Source: Sulfurovum indicum | Lineage (GTDB): Bacteria > Campylobacterota > Campylobacteria > Campylobacterales > Sulfurovaceae | DNA length: 64,000 bases | Assembly (NCBI RefSeq): GCF_014931715.1 | Contig: NZ_CP063164.1 | Coordinates: 558,001-622,000, forward strand | Direction: 5' to 3' | In this document: in pieces, positions 1 through 8,749 of the stretch | Position numbering within the stretch: the stretch's first letter is position 1 | How the letters are laid out: each line of letters begins with the position of its first letter | Translations under genes and position numbers: made by a program | The notes under the pieces: generated by a model | Database searches by the model: none | The model's input: the letters and a program-made list of their open reading frames with translations, nothing else | Told to the model about the DNA's origin: nothing

Positions 1-471
1 TTGATGCTCTATGGGGCTTCTCTCTTTATTGGTGCATTGAGCGGTGCAAGTTCGATGCTCAGGCCGTTTGAGCGTTTCACCTCTTCTAAAGGCAGTGCGG
101 TTACCGTAGCAGAAGAGAAGAACAGCCACCGTGGTTACAGTATCGACCGTCTGCTTAAGGAGGTTGCATCTTCGGATAAACCGGTGGTCGTTGACTTTGG
201 TAAAGAGAGTTGTACTGCATGTACCGAGCTTGAAGAGATTACTTTCCCGGACCCGAAGGTTCAGGAGCAGCTCAAGAAGTTCACTTTCATTAAAGTGGAT
301 GTCACAGATAATACAGATGAAGAGAAAGCACTCTTGAAGAAATTTGAACTTTTTGGGACACCGAATATCATCTTCTTTGACAAAGATAATAACTTCCTTC
401 CACAGAAGAGTCTGACCGGATTCATCAAACCACAGGATTTCGCCGACCATCTTGAAGAGGTTGCAAAATAG
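1..471 (+). CDS. dsbD: Thiol:disulfide interchange protein DsbD, C-terminal part (5' end outside window)
   Basis: The reading frame is open from base 1, so this is the end of a longer gene. The first ~20 residues look like the last membrane helix of the DsbD core. After a short linker comes a thioredoxin-fold domain (about residues 45-156) with a CxxC redox pair in ESCTACTEL, followed by the family's FGTPNIIFF cis-proline segment. DsbD passes electrons from cytoplasmic thioredoxin across the inner membrane to periplasmic thiol proteins. In this family the C-terminal thioredoxin domain lies in the periplasm. The haem/thioredoxin protein about 1 kb downstream could be a client, but that is inference. 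The domain assignment is firm; the full gene cannot be judged. Confidence 0.85.
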   Translation: MMLYGASLFIGALSGASSMLRPFERFTSSKGSAVTVAEEKNSHRGYSIDRLLKEVASSDKPVVVDFGKESCTACTELEEITFPDPKVQEQLKKFTFIKVDVTDNTDEEKALLKKFELFGTPNIIFFDKDNNFLPQKSLTGFIKPQDFADHLEEVAK

Positions 472-496
472 CTTTTGCACCTCCTGAGAATTACGC

Positions 497-502
497 TATA
501 AT
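497..502 (+). promoter_or_regulatory. Probable sigma-70 -10 box for the CvfB-like gene
   Basis: TATAAT follows GC in a T-rich stretch 55 bases before the start at 557, with a weak TTGCAC 16 bases upstream. A strong -10 with a poor -35 is usual in Campylobacterota. Confidence 0.5.
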
Positions 503-556
503 TTTCTAACCAGATCGTGAGAAGATCACGAAACAACTTTAAGAACGGAATAACCC

Positions 557-1426
557 ATGAAAGAAACAAAAACCCAAAATGCAACTATTAAAATAGGCGA
601 GATCAATACCCTTAAAGTAGAGCGGGATACCGACTACGGATACTATCTGAGTGCCAAAGACTATGAAGAGGTACTGCTTCCCAATGTTTACATCATGGAG
701 GATAAGATGCCTATGGGATCTCTTCTGGATGTCTTTGTCTATACCGACAGTGAGGATCGCCCGGTAGCTACGACCAAAATGCCGTATGCGAAGCTGGGGG
801 AGTATGGATATTTTACAGTGGTGGACTATAAAAGCTACGGGGCATTCGTCAACTGGGGACTACCCAAAGACCTCTTTGTACCGCTCTCACAGCAGAAAGA
901 GTATTTTAATATCGGGAAAAAATACATTTTGCGTGTCTGTCTCGATGAGAAGACGGGAAGACTTTACGGTACGCAGAAGATAGGGAAATACTTTAACCGT
1001 GATCTTAAAGGGCTGCACCCCAACAAGCAGCTTGAGATGCTGGTGCTTGCCAAAACACCGCTTGGGTACAAAGTGATCGCCGATAACAAGTATGAAGGAA
1101 TGCTCTTTTCCAACGAGGTTTTTGAGGAGATCCGTGTGGGAGACAGAAAAAAGGGTTATGTCAAAGCCGTACGGAAAGACGGAAAGCTTGATATGTCCTT
1201 GCAGCCTATTGGAAAACAGGCCAAGCTGACACAAGCAGAGGAGAGAGTGTTAAAGCTTCTCAAAGAGGCAGACGGCAGATTGTACTTTACTTATAAAAGT
1301 GATGCTGAAGCAATACAGAAAAGCTTTGGTTTGAGCAAGAAAAACTTCAAACGGACACTGACTGCATTGATTGAAGCCGGTAAGATCGAGCTGCTCGAAG
1401 ATATGATCAGGTTAATAGAGGAGTGA
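557..1426 (+). CDS. CvfB-like S1-domain RNA-binding protein
   Basis: A 289-residue protein of the CvfB/YitL family: repeated S1-like OB folds (roughly residues 10-70, 75-140 and 150-215) followed by a winged-helix-like C-terminus (about 225-289, containing FGLSKKNFKRTLTALIEAGK). The S1-type signature YGAFVNWGLPKDLFVP is clear near residue 95. Staphylococcal CvfB binds RNA and affects virulence gene expression; the role in Campylobacterota is not established. The product should be cytoplasmic, as no signal peptide is visible. The stop codon overlaps the next start by 4 bases (GTGA), so the two are probably co-transcribed. Confidence 0.8.
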   Translation: MKETKTQNATIKIGEINTLKVERDTDYGYYLSAKDYEEVLLPNVYIMEDKMPMGSLLDVFVYTDSEDRPVATTKMPYAKLGEYGYFTVVDYKSYGAFVNWGLPKDLFVPLSQQKEYFNIGKKYILRVCLDEKTGRLYGTQKIGKYFNRDLKGLHPNKQLEMLVLAKTPLGYKVIADNKYEGMLFSNEVFEEIRVGDRKKGYVKAVRKDGKLDMSLQPIGKQAKLTQAEERVLKLLKEADGRLYFTYKSDAEAIQKSFGLSKKNFKRTLTALIEAGKIELLEDMIRLIEE

Positions 1427-2199
1427 ACGTGAAAACAAAAGTGGTGATTTTAACAATTCTATTGTTCAATACGATACTTTTTGCGATCTCAGGTGAGGAG
1501 GTATTCGAGAATAAATGTGCTTCCTGTCATACGTACTATATTCCACAAAAAAAACTGAATCAAAACTATGAACAGAACAACACGGTCCTGAAACTCAAAG
1601 CGCCAACACTCACAGAGCTCTCTTTCAGACTCAAAGACCAGGTAGGAGACCGAACGACCGATGCAGAGGGACAGAAGTTCGAGATAGAAGAGTTTTTGGC
1701 CGACTATCTGAAATACCCTTCTAAAGAAAAAAGTGTACAGCGAAAAGAGATACGGCACATTTTCCCGCAAATGCCACCGGTGAATGTTGATGAGGATGAA
1801 ACGGAAGCATTGGCTGACTTTATGTACGAGTATGCTGAAAAGATGATGGTTGAGCACGGTGTGAAACGATACAGCTACGATGAGGCCTTGCGTATTGCTG
1901 AAAAAGAGAAAAAGATCATTTTGATCGAAGGTTTTATTCCTTTCTGTAGAGGATGTATCTGGATGGATCGTAATGTGATGGTTGAACCGGAAGTGAAAGC
2001 TGCACTCAACAAAGACTTTGTGTTGGTTAAAAAGAATCTTCTGGTTGAAAAACTGCCATTGGGAATGAAGCGTTTGGGTACTCCTTCATTCTATTTTATC
2101 AGCAGTGACGGGAAAAGAGTACTGGAGATGGTCGAAGGAACCGGAACGGTTGAAGAGTATCTTGAGTTGTTGTCTTCTGTAAAAAGCAAAGTGAAGTAA
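1423..2199 (+). CDS. Periplasmic c-type haem / thioredoxin-fold fusion protein
   Basis: A 258-residue protein with a signal peptide (hydrophobic residues ~5-22 ending ILFAIS). One haem-binding CxxCH (CASCH, near residue 32) lies in a cytochrome c-like region to about residue 140. A thioredoxin-like domain follows (about 145-255) with a CxxC-type pair in FCRGCIWM and the cis-proline segment LGTPSFYFI. Covalent haem and a dithiol in one exported protein suggest redox work in the periplasm, perhaps thiol reduction coupled to electron transfer; the substrate is unknown. The start is taken as GTG 1423, overlapping the previous stop; GTG 1429 is also possible. Confidence 0.7.
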   Translation: MNVKTKVVILTILLFNTILFAISGEEVFENKCASCHTYYIPQKKLNQNYEQNNTVLKLKAPTLTELSFRLKDQVGDRTTDAEGQKFEIEEFLADYLKYPSKEKSVQRKEIRHIFPQMPPVNVDEDETEALADFMYEYAEKMMVEHGVKRYSYDEALRIAEKEKKIILIEGFIPFCRGCIWMDRNVMVEPEVKAALNKDFVLVKKNLLVEKLPLGMKRLGTPSFYFISSDGKRVLEMVEGTGTVEEYLELLSSVKSKVK

Positions 2200-2203
2200 A
2201 AGA

Positions 2204-3757
2204 TTGTTTTTGCGTTATAGTATTCTGATACTGCTTCCTTTGCTGCTTTTTGCAAAGCCTTTCAAGGTGGCTACTTACAATGTAGAAAATCTTTTTGATA
2301 CTGTATTTCAGGGGCTGGAGTATGATGAGTATATCCCCGGTAGACATGGATGGAATAGAAAAATGGCGGAGATCAAACTCAATCATACGGCCGAAGTATT
2401 GTGCGATCTTGATGCTGATATTGTCGCTTTGCAGGAAGTGGAGAATACAGAGGTTTTTGAAGCTCTCAGAAAACGGATGGAACGTGTAGGGTGCCAATAC
2501 CGGTACGGTGCCATTACAACTAAGAATAATACAACGATACAGGTGGCACTGCTTTCGCGTTTTCCCATTAAAAGGAAGCAGGAACTGCAGGTAAACTATA
2601 CTCCCGGAGTGCGTAATATACTGGAAGTAGAAGTGGAGATAGAGGATGAACTGCTGACACTTTTTGTTAACCACTGGAAATCCAAAAGCAGGAAAGGGAA
2701 AGAGAGCAAGAGGATTGCTTATGCAAAGGTACTGAAAAAACGTATCGATGAGATGCCAAAAAACAGAGAGTACATTATCTTAGGTGATCTCAATACCAAT
2801 TATGATGCATATCTGACCCTCCCAAAACGGCTCAATGATACAGGAGGCAGAACAGGTTTGAACCATATTTTATATACCGTTGAAGGTGATGAAGCGGTAT
2901 CAGAATCACAGATACTTAAAGCAGAAAAAGGAAAGCACTATAATCTATGGTTGGAAGTACCGTTTAAAGAACGCTGGAGCCATAAATTCTACGGACGCAA
3001 AAGTACATTGGACCATATTTTGCTTCCTGCTTTGATGTTCGATGGTAAAGGTATCGACTATGTCAATGACTCTTTCAGGGTCTTTAAAAGAGACTACCTC
3101 TTTACGAAAAAAGGTTATATCAACAGCTGGCAGATGAAAGCAGGAAAGCATACCGGAAAAGGTTATTCCGACCATCTGCCGCTCGTAGCAGTGTTTGATA
3201 CCAAGCCCTATCTCCCTTCGAAAAAGAGTGAAGTAAAAAAGAGTGTTACAGGAAGAATAGGGCAGTTGTATGAAGTGGAAGAACTGGCTCAGCCAATGGT
3301 GCTTGAAGATGCCGTCGTAGTGTTAAAACGCGGCCGCTATGCAGTGCTTAAGCAGTCACCCAAAGAGAGGGGCATTTTTGTTTTTGGTGCGCTGCAGGGG
3401 ATGAAAGAGGGAGAGAAGTATGACCTGAAAGTGCAGGAGATAAGTACCTATATGGGACTGAAGGAGATCACAGCGATGGTAAAGCTTTCCCAAAAAGGGA
3501 GGGTAGACCTTGCACCTTTTTACATGCCTCTGTCTATCGGCAGACAGAATGAAGTAGTGCGCAACATCGAAGGGGTGTACAAAAACCGTCATTTTTACAC
3601 CAATAGCAAAAAGATACCTATCTATTTTAAAAATAGAAAACTTACTCCGAAAAACGGCGCAAAACTAAAGATAGGCTATGCCCATCTTGGGTATTATAAA
3701 ACATTGCAGCTTGTAGTTTACAGCCACAGGGATTTTAAGGTTTTAAAGGAAAAATAA
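2204..3757 (+). CDS. Secreted endonuclease/exonuclease/phosphatase-family protein with C-terminal OB-like region
   Basis: A 517-residue protein with a signal peptide (about residues 1-18, LPLLLFAKP). The endonuclease/exonuclease/phosphatase fold covers about 20-345: ATYNVENLFD at the start, DIVALQEVEN (metal-binding Glu), GDLNTNYD and the terminal YSDHLPLVAVF with the catalytic Asp-His. About 150 further residues look like an OB-type beta domain, as in some extracellular nucleases. It probably hydrolyses phosphodiesters outside the cytoplasm; the substrate is unknown. The start is TTG 2204, just after the previous stop, and is supported by the signal peptide that begins there. Its stop shares one base with the next ATG. 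Confidence 0.75.
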   Translation: MFLRYSILILLPLLLFAKPFKVATYNVENLFDTVFQGLEYDEYIPGRHGWNRKMAEIKLNHTAEVLCDLDADIVALQEVENTEVFEALRKRMERVGCQYRYGAITTKNNTTIQVALLSRFPIKRKQELQVNYTPGVRNILEVEVEIEDELLTLFVNHWKSKSRKGKESKRIAYAKVLKKRIDEMPKNREYIILGDLNTNYDAYLTLPKRLNDTGGRTGLNHILYTVEGDEAVSESQILKAEKGKHYNLWLEVPFKERWSHKFYGRKSTLDHILLPALMFDGKGIDYVNDSFRVFKRDYLFTKKGYINSWQMKAGKHTGKGYSDHLPLVAVFDTKPYLPSKKSEVKKSVTGRIGQLYEVEELAQPMVLEDAVVVLKRGRYAVLKQSPKERGIFVFGALQGMKEGEKYDLKVQEISTYMGLKEITAMVKLSQKGRVDLAPFYMPLSIGRQNEVVRNIEGVYKNRHFYTNSKKIPIYFKNRKLTPKNGAKLKIGYAHLGYYKTLQLVVYSHRDFKVLKEK

Positions 3758-4191
3758 TGGCATATTACACTTGGATTTTGGCATTTCATGTAATGAGTTT
3801 TACTTCCTGGATGGCAGTACTGTTCTATCTGCCAAGGCTTTTCATCTACCACAGAGAACATGCAGATAACAGAGCATTTACTGAAGTGGTACAGGTACAG
3901 GAGTATAAACTATACCACTATATCGGTGTACCGGCTATGTGGGCGACAATCATTTCCGGAGGAGCTATGCTCTATCTAAATCCCGGGATATTTCAAAGCG
4001 GAGGATGGATGCATGCTAAACTGCTTTTTCTTGCTTTTTTGATCGCATACAGTTTCTCACTTAACAAGATACGTAAAATACTGATAGAAAATCCCTACTA
4101 TAAGACAGGAAAGTATTTCAGGGTCTATAATGAAGTACCGACACTTTTGATGATCTTTATCGTTATCATGGTTGTTGTTAAACCGTTTTAA
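3757..4191 (+). CDS. hemJ: Protoporphyrinogen IX oxidase HemJ
   Basis: A 144-residue integral membrane protein with four hydrophobic segments. It has the conserved histidines of the HemJ (UPF0093) family: AFHVMSFTSW in helix 1, the YHREHAD loop, KLYHYIGVPAMW and GGWMHAKLL. HemJ oxidises protoporphyrinogen IX to protoporphyrin IX in haem synthesis and replaces HemG or HemY in many proteobacteria. The length is normal. ATG 3757 overlaps the stop of the nuclease-like gene (TAATG), indicating translational coupling. Confidence 0.88.
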   Translation: MAYYTWILAFHVMSFTSWMAVLFYLPRLFIYHREHADNRAFTEVVQVQEYKLYHYIGVPAMWATIISGGAMLYLNPGIFQSGGWMHAKLLFLAFLIAYSFSLNKIRKILIENPYYKTGKYFRVYNEVPTLLMIFIVIMVVVKPF

Positions 4192-4216
4192 GCGATAAAA
4201 CTAAATTATTTTGTGT

Positions 4217-4222
4217 TATAAT
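4217..4222 (+). promoter_or_regulatory. Probable -10 box for the DUF2231 gene
   Basis: TATAAT in TTTTGTGTTATAATC lies 34 bases before the start at 4256. No good -35 is visible. Confidence 0.5.
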
Positions 4223-4255
4223 CTTTGCACTCAAATATATAACTAAGGAAAAGCT

Positions 4256-5041
4256 ATGGAACTACCAGCATTAAAATTACCACAAATCGAACTGCCATTC
4301 GATGTCCCGACACTGCTTCATCCTCCGATCGATCATTTTGCGATCGCTATACCGGTTCTTGTTCTGCTCATTGAGATCATTAACCTCATAGCAAAGAAAA
4401 GAGCGATCGGTGTAGTCTCGTTCACACTCCTGCTCATCGGTATGGTTGCCGCAGTAGCAGCCTATCTTACCGGTACGGTTGACGGAAAAGAGGCATTTGA
4501 TGCATTGACACAGGCTGGACAGGATGAGCTCAAAGAGCATAAGCTTTTAGGTACATATCTTGTTCTGGCTTCAGGTGTGGTTGTTATCTTCAAACTGCTT
4601 TCGGCAATGATACAGAGAGGATTGATGAAAGCTACCTATCTGTTGGTGCTTATTGTATTTGTTGCAGGTATTCTCAAGCAGGGTAAAGATGGAGGAGAAC
4701 TTGTTTACGAATATGGTGCGAATGTAGAGAGAGTTCAGGAGCTTGACAGTGAGCTCTTTGATGCACAAGAGGAGCTGGATGAGCTTAAGGAAGAGATGAA
4801 GTCTACATCGGAAAAAGCAGTCGAGAAAGCTGCTGAAGTCAAAGAGGCTTTAACAGATGCAGTTGAGAATGCCAAAGAGAGTGCTACGGAAGCAGTAAAG
4901 GCTGCAGAAGAGAAGAGTGCTGAAGTTATTGAAGCAGTGAAGGAAAAGGCAGATAAGGTAAAAGAGAGTGTAGCCCCCTCAGCCCCTGAGGTGGAAGTTG
5001 TCCCTCAAAAGAGAGAAGAGCCTGAAGTGGCTACCCATTAA
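4256..5041 (+). CDS. DUF2231-type membrane protein with long alanine/glutamate/lysine-rich helical tail
   Basis: A 261-residue protein. Residues ~20-150 hold four hydrophobic segments in the DUF2231 pattern (HPPIDHFAIAIPV, the AAYLTG turn, KEHKLLGTYLV). From about 160 to 240 it is a charged amphipathic helix rich in Ala, Glu and Lys, resembling apolipoprotein or LEA-like repeats, and it ends in a proline-rich tail. The histidines in the membrane domain hint at metal or haem contact, but no function is established. It has its own probable promoter and is convergent with the cytochrome gene at 5051. Confidence 0.65.
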   Translation: MELPALKLPQIELPFDVPTLLHPPIDHFAIAIPVLVLLIEIINLIAKKRAIGVVSFTLLLIGMVAAVAAYLTGTVDGKEAFDALTQAGQDELKEHKLLGTYLVLASGVVVIFKLLSAMIQRGLMKATYLLVLIVFVAGILKQGKDGGELVYEYGANVERVQELDSELFDAQEELDELKEEMKSTSEKAVEKAAEVKEALTDAVENAKESATEAVKAAEEKSAEVIEAVKEKADKVKESVAPSAPEVEVVPQKREEPEVATH

Positions 5042-5050
5042 TATCCCTTT

Positions 5051-5407
5051 CTAAGATCCCCCGTCACCGGCGGGATCATACTCTATTTCATATCTTTCCT
5101 CATTGACTGTTGTTTTAAGTGCGGCAAGATATTTTGACATCTCTTCTATCTGGCTATCACTCAGTGCTTTGGCAAAAGAGATCATAATGGTGCCGAAAGC
5201 AGTTCGTGTTCTCCCTTTTTTCAGATCTTTTAGACGTTTGCGCAGAATATCTTCTCTCTGCCCCTGAAGCCGCGGTGAAGCTCCGATACCTTCTCCATAA
5301 ATACCGTGACAGGAACTGCATCCGTTTTTCATGTAGAGTTGTTCCATTGTATCGTTCGCCTGGATACTTAATATAGTAAGCAGTACTGCGAGAAGAGGTT
5401 TCAACAT
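5051..5407 (-). CDS. Small periplasmic cytochrome c (class I)
   Basis: A 118-residue protein with a signal peptide (residues 1-18, ending SIQAN), a haem motif CSSCH near residue 32 and likely distal methionine ligand in FGTIMISFAKAL. After the signal it is about 100 residues, the size of a monohaem cytochrome c553-type carrier. Such proteins shuttle electrons between periplasmic dehydrogenases, the bc1 complex and terminal oxidases. It is monocistronic and convergent with the DUF2231 gene. Partners cannot be read from the neighbours. Confidence 0.82.
   Translation of the reverse strand: MLKPLLAVLLTILSIQANDTMEQLYMKNGCSSCHGIYGEGIGASPRLQGQREDILRKRLKDLKKGRTRTAFGTIMISFAKALSDSQIEEMSKYLAALKTTVNEERYEIEYDPAGDGGS
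5055..5077. terminator. GC-rich hairpin between two convergent genes
   Basis: GATCCC pairs with GGGATC around a CCG/CGG inner stem with a one-base bulge. It overlaps the last codons of the cytochrome gene and lies 14 bases after the DUF2231 stop. There is no clear U-run, so a stop for either strand is only probable. Confidence 0.35.
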
Positions 5408-5581
5408 TCTATTTTTCCTTCAGGTAAAGTTTTAAAAATTATATAGTATCGCTTTGAAATATCACTGAAATATAAAATTATAAATTAGAGCTAAGGTCTT
5501 AACAGGTAAAGATATCTTAAAACTTTTTTTGATGTCAAGTTCAATCAAAGTTTTTGATCAGTTTATATTGTAATTGGATAA

Positions 5582-6307
5582 CTAATATAATATCTTTGCA
5601 AGATAGAGTCCCTCAGGCGGGGCAAGTTTGGTTGTTGATCGCACTTTGTGTGCGATCTGCTGCTGCAGCTCTTCTTTGGCAAGTTTGCCCCGTGCAACCA
5701 ACATAGCACTCTCAACCATCATCCGTACCTGTGAACGTAAGAATCCATTCGCTTCAAAAGTAATAATATGCAGATTGGCATGGGTATAATATCTGCTTCT
5801 GTAGATAGTTCGTACTGTTGTATGTGTAGGAGAACCGGTTTTGTGAAAATAACGAAAGTCATGCTCTCCTTCAAAACACCTGAGAGTCTCTTCTAAGAGG
5901 ATCGGATCAAAAGAGGATGGATAATAAGAGAGATAGTTTCTTTCAAAAACAGAGCGTGTATCTGTTTTGAAGAGGTAACGATAAAGCCGTTTTTTGGCTG
6001 AGAATCTTGCATGAAAGTCTTCAGTGACGATACTGAGATGCTTAAAGGAGATGGCAGTAAGTTTTCGGTTAAGTATTGTTTGCAGCTTTGAGAGGTCGGT
6101 CCAGAAATCCGGAAGGTCGAAGTGGATTACCTGACCTGTTGCATGTACCCCTCTGTCTGTACGTCCACTGCCGATAATGGTTGTTTCTATCTGCAGACTT
6201 TGCAGTACTTTTTCGATGGCATGTGTTACTGTTAAAGGTGTGGTTGATTGTCTTTGAAAGCCGTAAAAGGCACTGCCATCATAGGCTATGATCGCTTTTA
6301 TGCGCAT
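5582..6307 (-). CDS. truA: tRNA pseudouridine(38-40) synthase TruA
   Basis: A 241-residue protein of the TruA family, which converts U38-U40 of the tRNA anticodon arm to pseudouridine. The catalytic Asp lies in SGRTDRGVHATGQVIHFD near residue 50. The N-terminal AYDGSAFYGFQRQ and the late FLRSQVRMMV are also diagnostic. It is the last gene of the minus-strand run that starts with glmU, and its ATG directly abuts the stop of the permease gene upstream. Confidence 0.93.
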   Translation of the reverse strand: MRIKAIIAYDGSAFYGFQRQSTTPLTVTHAIEKVLQSLQIETTIIGSGRTDRGVHATGQVIHFDLPDFWTDLSKLQTILNRKLTAISFKHLSIVTEDFHARFSAKKRLYRYLFKTDTRSVFERNYLSYYPSSFDPILLEETLRCFEGEHDFRYFHKTGSPTHTTVRTIYRSRYYTHANLHIITFEANGFLRSQVRMMVESAMLVARGKLAKEELQQQIAHKVRSTTKLAPPEGLYLAKILY

Positions 6308-7327
6308 CTAAAAATACCTTGCCACACGTTTTTGAAAGAGGATTACTCCTCCCCCAAGGGTCAACAGTATGGCTATGATAAGCAGAGGGATATTTCCCCA
6401 TTTATCCAGGGAAGAAGCAATAAGGTATAAAAAGAGTGTTGTGGCAAAGATGACAATAAAAGAGTGGTTACTCTGATAACGTGGATTGATCATGGTAAAG
6501 GCTGCAACCAGATAGACTGAGAGGAGAGGGATTAGACTGATAAAAAGGAAAAAGAGAAGACGGTGCATGATATCTTTGTCATGAGAGGCTTTACTCCAGT
6601 AGGCAACAATGTCCTCAAAGTGAAAACGTTTCTTCTTGGTTGTATCGAAAGCTTCGAGCGTAGCATATTGGATCTGCTGCAAACGCTCTTTGGAGTAGGT
6701 GTATCCATAACCATCTTTCAGGAGTAGCGAGGTTTGACCATTGTGTTTGTTAAGTTTTCCGTCTTTAGAAGCGAAAAACTGCTCTTCATCCATATTGGTA
6801 CGATTATAGATTACAAGATCATGGAATGTTTCATTCTCTTTACCTTTGATGTAGACATAGTATTCTCCAAATTTCTGTCCAAGTTTTCCTGGAACGATAT
6901 TGAGTTTTGCTTCAGCTTTTTTCTCCTCCTTGAACGATTTGTAAAGCTGTTTGCTCATTGGCATGGCCAGAAAAGAGAGAGTCAGCAGCAAAAATGAAAA
7001 GAGAAGACTCACCAGAAAAAGTCCCCGCAGGATCCTGTTGGCATTCAATCCCAGTGCATACAGGGCAATAAGCTCATTATCTGTTGAAAGTTTGATAAGC
7101 ATGTTCGCCAGAGCAGCAATAAAAGAGAGAGGTAGTGTATAGAAGAGAATATCCGGTACAGAGTAGCTGAAAAGCCTCAGAAGCTCCACAAAACTGATCT
7201 GTATCTTTGAGGTCAATGCAGAGATCTTGACCAGGTAGACCAGGGAAATGATAAGAAAGAACGGCAGAAATATCGTCAAAAAAGATTTGGTAAAGTTTGA
7301 TGAGATATAACTTCTGGCATTAACCAT
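6308..7327 (-). CDS. LptF/LptG-family permease (YjgP/YjgQ)
   Basis: A 339-residue inner-membrane protein with three hydrophobic segments near the N-terminus, a soluble periplasmic beta-rich stretch (about 130-245) and three C-terminal helices. This is the layout of LptF and LptG, which with the ATPase LptB lift lipopolysaccharide from the inner membrane toward the Lpt bridge. I cannot tell F from G. The start is set at ATG 7327 (MVNARSYI), which overlaps the prepilin peptidase stop by 8 bases; a longer open frame upstream would run deep into that gene. Confidence 0.8.
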   Translation of the reverse strand: MVNARSYISSNFTKSFLTIFLPFFLIISLVYLVKISALTSKIQISFVELLRLFSYSVPDILFYTLPLSFIAALANMLIKLSTDNELIALYALGLNANRILRGLFLVSLLFSFLLLTLSFLAMPMSKQLYKSFKEEKKAEAKLNIVPGKLGQKFGEYYVYIKGKENETFHDLVIYNRTNMDEEQFFASKDGKLNKHNGQTSLLLKDGYGYTYSKERLQQIQYATLEAFDTTKKKRFHFEDIVAYWSKASHDKDIMHRLLFFLFISLIPLLSVYLVAAFTMINPRYQSNHSFIVIFATTLFLYLIASSLDKWGNIPLLIIAILLTLGGGVILFQKRVARYF

Positions 7328-8060
7328 AGATGAGTCTCTCCAATAGTTGTGCCGCCTCTGTATCATAAAGATAGACAATAAAGGTGGCCATTGCTAAAAA
7401 AGGTACGAAGGGAACACCTCTCTCACGATAGATGAGGGCAGGAATGATTGCCAGGATGGCAGATAGAAAAATAGCGATAAAAAAGTTTGGAAAGCCGAGC
7501 AGTGCACCCATTGTTCCGGCAACGATTACATCTGCACCACCCATAGCCTGTCTGCGTGCCAGAAGCGAAGAGAGTATACCTATAAGGTAGAGTCCGCCTG
7601 CAGCAATGGCAGCATGTATGACCGCATGGAGAAAATCAGGTTGTATAAGAGCAAAAAGTAAGGCAGCAAAGTTAATATTATCCGGAACAGCCATATATTT
7701 GAAATCTATCATCACCAGTGCAAAAAGGGCTGCAAAAGAGGCAGCGACAAACGGCAGATACCATACGAGTCCCAGTTTTAAAAAGAGTATGACAAAGATA
7801 ATACCCGTAGTCAGTTCTACTATTGGATACTGCTTGGCGATCGGTTCATTGCAGAAGGAGCATTTTCCTTTTAAAAAGAGCCAGGAGAAGAGTGGAATGT
7901 TGTGATACCACTTCAGCGGTGTTTGGCAGCTTTGACATTTTGAAGCGGGGAAGATGATACTTTCACCTTTGGGAATGCGATAGATCACGACATTTAAAAA
8001 AGAGCCGACTATAATGCCAAAAGCAAAGATTGAAAATGTAATTACTGTAGTTTCAGTCAT
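7320..8060 (-). CDS. pilD: Prepilin peptidase (A24 family)
   Basis: A 246-residue polytopic membrane protein. The N-terminal cytoplasmic part carries the paired cysteines CQSC and CSFC that bind zinc in PilD-type enzymes. The two catalytic aspartates are visible in MIDFKYMAVPDNI and in the GGADV motif. PilD-type enzymes cut the leader of type IV pilin or type II pseudopilin precursors and methylate the new N-terminus. No pilin genes occur in this window. The gene sits inside the glmU-truA operon and its ATG overlaps the uppS stop. Confidence 0.85.
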   Translation of the reverse strand: MTETTVITFSIFAFGIIVGSFLNVVIYRIPKGESIIFPASKCQSCQTPLKWYHNIPLFSWLFLKGKCSFCNEPIAKQYPIVELTTGIIFVILFLKLGLVWYLPFVAASFAALFALVMIDFKYMAVPDNINFAALLFALIQPDFLHAVIHAAIAAGGLYLIGILSSLLARRQAMGGADVIVAGTMGALLGFPNFFIAIFLSAILAIIPALIYRERGVPFVPFLAMATFIVYLYDTEAAQLLERLIYG

Positions 8061-8749
8061 TATGCCAATCCTCCAAACTTTCTTGTACGTTGTTCAAAGT
8101 CTGAAATGATCTCATCCAGTTCTTGTATGGTAAAGTCAGGCCAGAGTGTTTCTGTAAAGTAAAGTTCAGCATAAGAGATCTGCCAGAGCAGATAGTTTGA
8201 GATCCGTTCCTCCCCACTGGTACGTATGAGAAGGTCAATATTGCTGTAGGGGGTCTGCAGTGCCGAAGAGATGTCATGTTCTGTCACCTTTTTTTTCCCT
8301 TCGTTGATAAGTTTGTTGACTGCACAGGTGATCTCTGCACGGCCACCATAGTTGAGTGCAAGAATATGAATCAGGTCAGTATTGTTTTTTGTAGCCTCTT
8401 CTGTGATCTTGATACGTTCCTGAAGCTTGTCCGAAAAGGCTTCTATATTCCCTATGGCCTTGAACCGGATGTTGTGGTTCTGATAGGTTTTCAGCTCTTT
8501 TTGAAGGTAGCGGTCCAGTAGTTTCATAAGAAACTCTATTTCAAGTTTCGGTCGTTTCCAGTTCTCTGTGCTGAAGGCATAAAAAGTGACGGTTTCAATA
8601 CTTGGATGCTTGGCACAGTAGGTGGTGACATCACGAATGGTCTCTGCACCTTTTTCATGTCCTTTTGTACGGTTCAAACCTCTCTGCTGGGCCCATCTGC
8701 CGTTCCCATCCATAATGATCGCCAGGTTTTTGAGCAGATGTTTAGTCAT
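8060..8749 (-). CDS. uppS: Undecaprenyl diphosphate synthase (cis-prenyltransferase)
   Basis: A 229-residue protein with the family signature IIMDGNGRWA (catalytic Asp), FYAFSTENW, and the C-terminal DLLIRTSGEERISNYLLWQ block. It condenses isopentenyl units onto farnesyl diphosphate to make the C55 lipid carrier for peptidoglycan and O-antigen. ATG 8749 is preferred over an upstream frame extension because it overlaps the coaBC stop by 8 bases and matches the usual N-terminus. Confidence 0.93.
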   Translation of the reverse strand: MTKHLLKNLAIIMDGNGRWAQQRGLNRTKGHEKGAETIRDVTTYCAKHPSIETVTFYAFSTENWKRPKLEIEFLMKLLDRYLQKELKTYQNHNIRFKAIGNIEAFSDKLQERIKITEEATKNNTDLIHILALNYGGRAEITCAVNKLINEGKKKVTEHDISSALQTPYSNIDLLIRTSGEERISNYLLWQISYAELYFTETLWPDFTIQELDEIISDFEQRTRKFGGLA

